From NCBI GenBank assembly GCA_014925825.1, contig JACGCK010000101.1:1-64000 (forward strand): a stretch of DNA of 64,000 bases, read 5' to 3'. Below, piece after piece: positions 59,601 through 64,000 of this stretch. The stretch comes from Pholiota molesta (Eukaryota; Basidiomycota; Agaricomycetes; Agaricales; Strophariaceae). The notes beneath the pieces are model-generated. The model saw nothing but the letters and a program-made list of their open reading frames with translations, searched no databases and was not told the origin of the DNA. Every line of letters starts with the position of its first letter. The stretch's first letter is position 1. A program made the position numbers and the translations under genes.

Positions 59601-60315
59601 GATGGTTTAACGCTGCTCGACGAAGCTCGATGACACCCGAAAACCTTGTGGCCTCCGCCAAACTCTATGACTATTATGTCAATGGATTTACAGACGGCGA
59701 TTCCACGCATACGGCTCGCGTTCGGCTTTCTGATGTTGGACCGTCGACCTCCAATTCCATCCCTTCCATACGTTCAGCACCATCCCTAATGGATCTCGTC
59801 AACACAGAAAACATTGAACCGCATGAAGTTGACGTTACAACACTAGAAGACTTATGGTTCAACAATCCGGACCCATACGACCTCGCGGAAACTGAGCGCA
59901 TCGACGAGGCTCTTCAATATACCGCTGAAACCCTTACCGCCCGGTCATCCTTACGTTTCGACATCGCCGACTATGTTCAGCTCGGTTCTGATCAACTCAA
60001 ATTACTGATCACTAATGTTGATACCTTAGGCCCTGGCACTTCAGTAACAGGTACTGCTGTTTTAAAACCTCAGATTGTTGGAAATCCAGGGGAATGGAGT
60101 GTTGATAGCTTCTTCAACATGTAGTAGACTCAAAGTAGACTCAAAATTTGCTCAAAATGGCGTAGAAATCAATTTTCAAAGACCTTTTTTTTTCGATGAC
60201 GTAGGACGATGACATAATAAAAAACCGTTAATAACACCTGTGATTAATACCTCCCACAAACCGAAAAATTTATCACATTTTTAACACGGCCAAATGTGAA
60301 AATAACCCAGCCCTA
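56609..60315 (+). mobile_element. full-length hAT transposon
   Basis: Terminal inverted repeats TAGGGCTGGGTT (12/12) with further T-rich similarity, flanked by a perfect 8 bp duplication CACGATAC (56601-56608 and 60316-60323). Subterminal DNA on both sides has many 'gttaataac' and 'ttatcaca' words. The inside codes for a hAT transposase on the + strand. Perfect TSD and ends suggest a fairly recent insertion. It lies ~150 bp upstream of the TATA box of TUP1. Confidence 0.95.
56950..60124 (+). CDS. hAT-family transposase, one apparent frameshift
   Basis: Eight exons: 56950-57168, 57222-57602, 57668-58240, 58295-58467, 58521-58745, 58800-59115, 59176-59477, 59531-60124; about 928 aa. A BED-type zinc finger is seen in exon 2 (WCIACDRYS ... 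IRAHAQQC). The RNase H-like catalytic part starts LTISFDGWSTRARDEIYTFH, then AIAGDAGSNVRSAKI, YDPCHNLNLFL, VANYFGQSNYGTFHLDR and SHSDTRFSSSYQQV. The hAT C-terminal dimerisation region has PLPWWTALSHDSNAYLIAKV followed by FSISPSEICDERTASRLGWF. All exons join in phase except exon 4, which is 173 nt: after NLNLFL (58438-58443) the frame is off by one base, so the expected KDMGKLFKD is reached only in another frame. That would abolish the product of this copy unless it is a sequencing error. I cannot tell which. Confidence 0.9.
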
Positions 60316-60323
60316 CACGATAC

Positions 60324-60833
60324 CCACACCGCCCGATCCCATCTCCCGCGGATCGGGGTGGGTGGGCGATCGGGGTGGATCTGGGATTCCTGGGCTGGGG
60401 GGGCTGGGCTTAAAGCGGCAGGGGGGGATGGTTGGTTGGGAATCACTCGCGCGCGAACACAGCCCTATAAAAGGCACGGCGGTTGCGGTGTGTGCGTGCC
60501 CCCCCCTCCCCTGCCCCGTCCGCTCCCATCAGATTTTGTGTGTGCGTCCTCGCCCTTTCGCTTGTCCCCCCCGCCCGTGGAGAATATAGGACACGGAGCG
60601 TTGCCTGTGTGTAGAAGAGAGATTGGACGGACAACGCCACGCCACGCCACGTATCGGCCCCCCGTCTGCGGTATCCGTGCGCCGACGAGAACTACTGTTG
60701 TAACCAAGCCCGAGCACGAGTTCAACTCAACCCAACCAACCCTAAAAGAGCACACGGCGAGCGCCCACGAGAGGACGCTGGATTGGATAGTGAAGCGATT
60801 ATTTGATTGAGGATTAGAGACACGCGAGTGATT
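60324..60833. other. TUP1 promoter and 5' leader
   Basis: GC-rich, with G-runs at 60395-60430 and C-runs at 60500-60575. Open frames here on both strands are due to composition. Confidence 0.5.
60466..60473 (+). promoter_or_regulatory. TATA box of TUP1
   Basis: 'ccctataaaaggcac' lies in a GC-rich promoter 368 bp upstream of the TUP1 ATG, implying a long 5' UTR if it is used. Confidence 0.5.
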
Positions 60834-63800
60834 ATGTCGACGATATACAACGTGAGTGTCCTTCGCCTTTGTGATCCTCTTGCCGTTCTTTGTCCTTTCT
60901 TGCTTCCTTGCTGCTCCCTTTTCTTCTTCGATTCATTCGTACCATTGTCCTTTATTGTTTTCTTTTTTTTGCTGTGGGGATGATCGTACCTGTTCAGCTG
61001 TGGTGTGGCATGGTACGGTCCGTGTGGAGCCATGCTGGCCTGTAGGTCTGGTGGCGGCACGGATGGGTGTGGATGCAGGCAAGAGTGCGGGCATGGAGGA
61101 GGGCGATGGGGTGGAATATGCGCTGCTGCATGCGAGCGCTGCTGGCCATGGGCGGGTCAGTCGGCTCTGCGCGGGGCGTAGGGCCTCGCTGCGCCCGGAT
61201 ATGCGCCGGGTGCTGGCTGGGCAGAGCGAGCCAGCTTCGCTCGTCCGTCGTGTTGGAGTGGGAGCCCGCGTCGTCCGCTCCGCGGTTTCGCCACCCAGGG
61301 TCAGTCAGGGTTTGGGGGTTCTTCGAGGCAGGGGCTACGCCTGCAGATCCGTCCTTCTGATCACGCCTTGCCTCGGGGCTGCTGGCGCTGGTGCCGTGGC
61401 GTTGTGGGCACGCGCGCTGGGGGGCCGGCATGCCGGGCGATCGGTATGGGAGATGACTCATCCCGCCGCCCCGTGCACGGGGAGAGTCGCCATCGATCCC
61501 TGTGATCGGGGCCCATCGGCGTTGCTCGGGGCATCGGCACGCCGTCAGTGGAGGCGCAGAAGAATGCTGGGCGTGGTCGATTTTTGATTTTTCGAGTTGC
61601 TACGCGCGGGTGTTGAATATTGCACGCTCCGCTTGCACGCACGGCTTCGTTCCTGCGTCCATCTTTACGTTACTCCTTTTTTTTTCTTTCTTCTGGCCTG
61701 ATATCGGTGTTCGTTTCGACGATGACTGACGCGCCCTCTTCTCATCTCCCTCCCCCTTCTGCCTCCTCTGCCTCTGCCGCAATTGCCTCGACTGTCTCGT
61801 CTGCACGATCGCCCATCACCTCTGAAATCACCGAAAACGACCGCCATTATTCGCCACTCCGTCCTCAACGTCGTCGTCGGCCCCGTGCGTCCACCGTTCA
61901 ACCCCGCTTCCACCCTGCGCCTCCTGTCGTCGCGCCCACCGCACCTGGCACTCCCACCACGAACAACGCGCCATCCGCTGTGCCTATGTTGGATATCGAT
62001 GCTCTCTTGAACGCCGCTCGCGGTATCGTCGATGAAAACCATAAACCCCATCGCGACGGTCCCCGCACGCCGAATCCGTCGACGATCGCGCGCGCGCGCT
62101 CGCATTCGCACACCCAACCCCTGCACCCACACCCACGCCCTTCGACGCCGACGCAATACACACCTCTGCCCCTGCCATCCGTGCCATCGCACCCCCATCC
62201 CGCGCGTATGCCCTACCCCACGCACCCACACAACCCACTGCGCCCACACACGCCCATCCACACGCACACGCGCGCGCACTCGCATTCATCCCACTCTCAC
62301 CCGCACTTGCACGCGCACCTACAGCACCGCACCCTGCAGCCCACCGGCCCCCGGGCCCCGGCCAGCCGCAGCCCCCGCCCCCGCAGCAGATGGGCGTGGG
62401 CGGCGGCGCGCCGGGCGCACCGCCCGATGTCCGTGATAGGGAGAGGGATGTTAGGGATGTGAGAGCGGAGAGGGAGAGGGAAAGGGAAAGGGAGAGGGAG
62501 AGGATGGAGAGGGAGGTGAGGGAGGTGAGGGACGTAAGGGACGTGCGGGATCCGCGCGACGCACGCGCGGACCGCGAGCGCGAGCGGGAAGTCAGAGAAA
62601 GAGACGTGCGAGAGCGTGGCGATCCGCGCGAGCGCGATCCGCGGGACGGCGGGCGCGTGGATCCGCGGGACCGCGACCCGCGCGAGCGCGGCATCCCGAT
62701 GGTCGGCGTCGAGCGCACGCTGCCGCCCGACGGCGGGCGCGGGCCGCTCGGCGGCGGCGTCGGTGGCGTCGACACGCGCGGGCTCGTCGGGGTGGACCGC
62801 GCGTCGCTTGTCGGCCCGCCGCCCGATGCGCGCGCGGTGATGATGGGCGAGCGCAGTGCTGGCGGAGTGGGGCTCGGCGGCGGTGGCGGAGGGGGGCTGG
62901 GTGGTGGCGGTATTGGTGGGGGCGGCGGTGGCGGGATGGGCGGGGCGCCGATGGAAAGGAGCGGTGGTGGGCCGGTGATGGGCCCTGGTGGGGGTGTGCA
63001 GCGGCCGCGGCTGGATGATGCGCTGGAGGTGATACGGCAGGAGTATGAGGCGATGGCGGCGGAGTTGGGCGTGATGCGGGCGCAGCGGGATGATTATGAG
63101 GCGAAATGTGAGTGGTTTTTCCTTCTATTTTGGTTTCAGGAAGATGTCTTTTTTCTGTTTTTCATGGGAGTTTTTGGCGCTTCCAAAGCGTTATTACGCC
63201 GATGTCAGGCGCAGTTTGCTTATCGGTGCCAAATGGAGAGTGCTGACTATTCGATCGTGGATGTTCTGGCCTTCATTATTTCGTTGGTCCGTCGACGTCC
63301 GAGTTCGATGGCCATACTCGTTGGCCACTGTTCATCAGGCACCAATAGCTCATCGATGCCGTCTCCTGCTTTTCTCCCTTCTTCCTCCATCTTCGCCTTC
63401 CCTCCATCATGCTGACCTGATCCCCTAGTAACATCCCAAGTCAACGAGCTCAACATCATCCGGCAGTCCCTCTACGACCTCGAGGCGCAGCACAACAAGA
63501 TCCGGCAGCACTACGAGGACGAGATCGCGCGCGCGCGCGCGGACACCCGCGCCGCCGCCGCCGCCGCCTCCGCGCAGCAGGGCATCGCGTCCCTCAGCGC
63601 GTCCGCGTCCGCCGCCGCCGCCGCCGCTGGCCCGGGGGTGAGCGGCCCCGGCGTCGTCGGCGGGGGCGTCGTGGGGCCTGGCGGCGCGCAGACGATGGGC
63701 CGGGCGGGCCGGGCGGGCTGGGTGGTGTGGGCCTGCAGGGCGCGGGCGCGCCGATGGGATGTATGGCGAGCCGTATTACCCGCGCGATGGGAGGGAGAGG

Positions 63801-64000
63801 GAGCAGCGCGAGAGGGAGAGGGAGCGGGAGAGGGAAAGGGAGAGGATGGGCGGGAGCGCGGGCGGCGAGCTGAGGGACCCGCGCGAGCGCGAGCGCATGC
63901 TCGGCGGGGCGCCCGGCGGGGAGCGCGGCGAGATCCGGCTCGAGCGCGAGCGCATGGCGGACGTGCGGATGGGCGAGCGCGATCTGGGCGAGCGGCGCGA
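60834..64000 (+). CDS. TUP1: transcriptional corepressor TUP1, 5' part
   Basis: Tup1 works with Ssn6/Cyc8 to repress many genes; the C-terminal WD40 propeller would lie beyond the window. Exon 1 (60834-60851) codes MSTIYN. A 1.5 kb intron follows, and with acceptor 'ggccag' exon 2 (62366-63107) reads PQPPPPQQMGVGGG in frame. It continues into an unusually long Arg/Asp/Glu block (RDRERDVRDV, ERERERERERERME, RDPRERDPRDGG), a Gly-rich linker, and then the Tup_N tetramerisation helix RPRLDDALEVIRQEYEAMAA. Exon 3 (from 63429) carries on with SQVNELNIIRQSLYDLEAQH and YEDEIARARAD, an Ala-rich part, and a second RE-rich block (GREREQRERERERERE). The frame appears to change twice near 63697 and 63757, perhaps from assembly errors in GC-rich DNA. 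The Tup_N match makes the identity strong. Confidence 0.85.
62460..62690 (+). repeat. purine-rich tract coding Arg-Glu/Arg-Asp dipeptides
   Basis: 'agagggagagggaaaggg'-type DNA followed by GC-rich RD/RE codons in TUP1 exon 2; a similar purine tract recurs at 63788-63848. Confidence 0.8.

Noticed and set aside
61984..62775. 263-codon minus-strand open frame opposite TUP1 (Ser/Arg/Thr-rich)
   Set aside because: It is the mirror of the purine-rich RE-coding tract and has no protein-like features; a composition artefact.
1..64000. CRISPR arrays, operons, prophage or plasmid features
   Set aside because: None seen; pervasive spliceosomal introns show the DNA is eukaryotic.

Overview
The window looks like nuclear DNA of a filamentous basidiomycete, most likely an Agaricomycete. 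Genes lie on both strands without operons and are cut by many 45-70 bp GT-AG introns. The gene set is typical of such fungi: a GH27 alpha-galactosidase, SmD1, NOC4, TUP1, a kinesin, many F-box/LRR paralogues, and hAT and TA-target-site transposons. I found no bacterial, viral or CRISPR features. Assignments come from reading translated exons by eye, not from a database search.

Layout. 1-12 kb: secreted GH27 alpha-galactosidase (+), a coiled-coil protein (+), a 3.2 kb gene-poor stretch, a protein with a SPOC/Med25-like module (+), and a cytochrome b561-type membrane protein (-). 12.9-21 kb: a kinesin with a 202 bp hAT-type MITE in one intron (-), a partly resolved coiled-coil gene (-), and an F-box protein (-). 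21.3-22 kb: SmD1 (+). 22.3-27 kb: a segmental array of four copies of an unrecognised ~129-residue gene (-), one of them an internal-deletion relic; the three intact copies have a four-nucleotide first coding exon. 27-34 kb: a TPR-like protein (-), a Vps3/TGFBRAP1-type protein of which only the CNH part is seen (+), and an alpha/beta hydrolase (-). 34.3-35.4 kb: a non-autonomous hAT-like element. 36-41.5 kb: three tandem F-box/LRR-like paralogues (-). 42-46 kb: NOC4 (-) and a small unknown gene (-). 46.9-48.8 kb: an L-galactonate/L-fuconate dehydratase of the enolase superfamily (-). 50.4-51.4 kb: a TA-flanked inverted-repeat element. 51.4-56.6 kb: no convincing gene. 56.6-60.3 kb: a full-length hAT transposon with 8 bp target-site duplication and a nearly intact transposase carrying one apparent frameshift. 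60.8 kb to the end: the 5' part of TUP1 (+), which runs off the window.

Function. The region mixes housekeeping genes (SmD1 in splicing, NOC4 in 40S biogenesis, TUP1 in repression, kinesin in microtubule motility) with lineage-specific expanding families and mobile DNA. The alpha-galactosidase and the sugar-acid dehydratase would both fit plant cell-wall use, but they are 44 kb apart and I see no cluster. The most distinctive content is the array with the 4-nt first exon, the four inverted-repeat elements with readable target-site duplications, and the arginine/glutamate-rich blocks flanking the TUP1 tetramerisation region.
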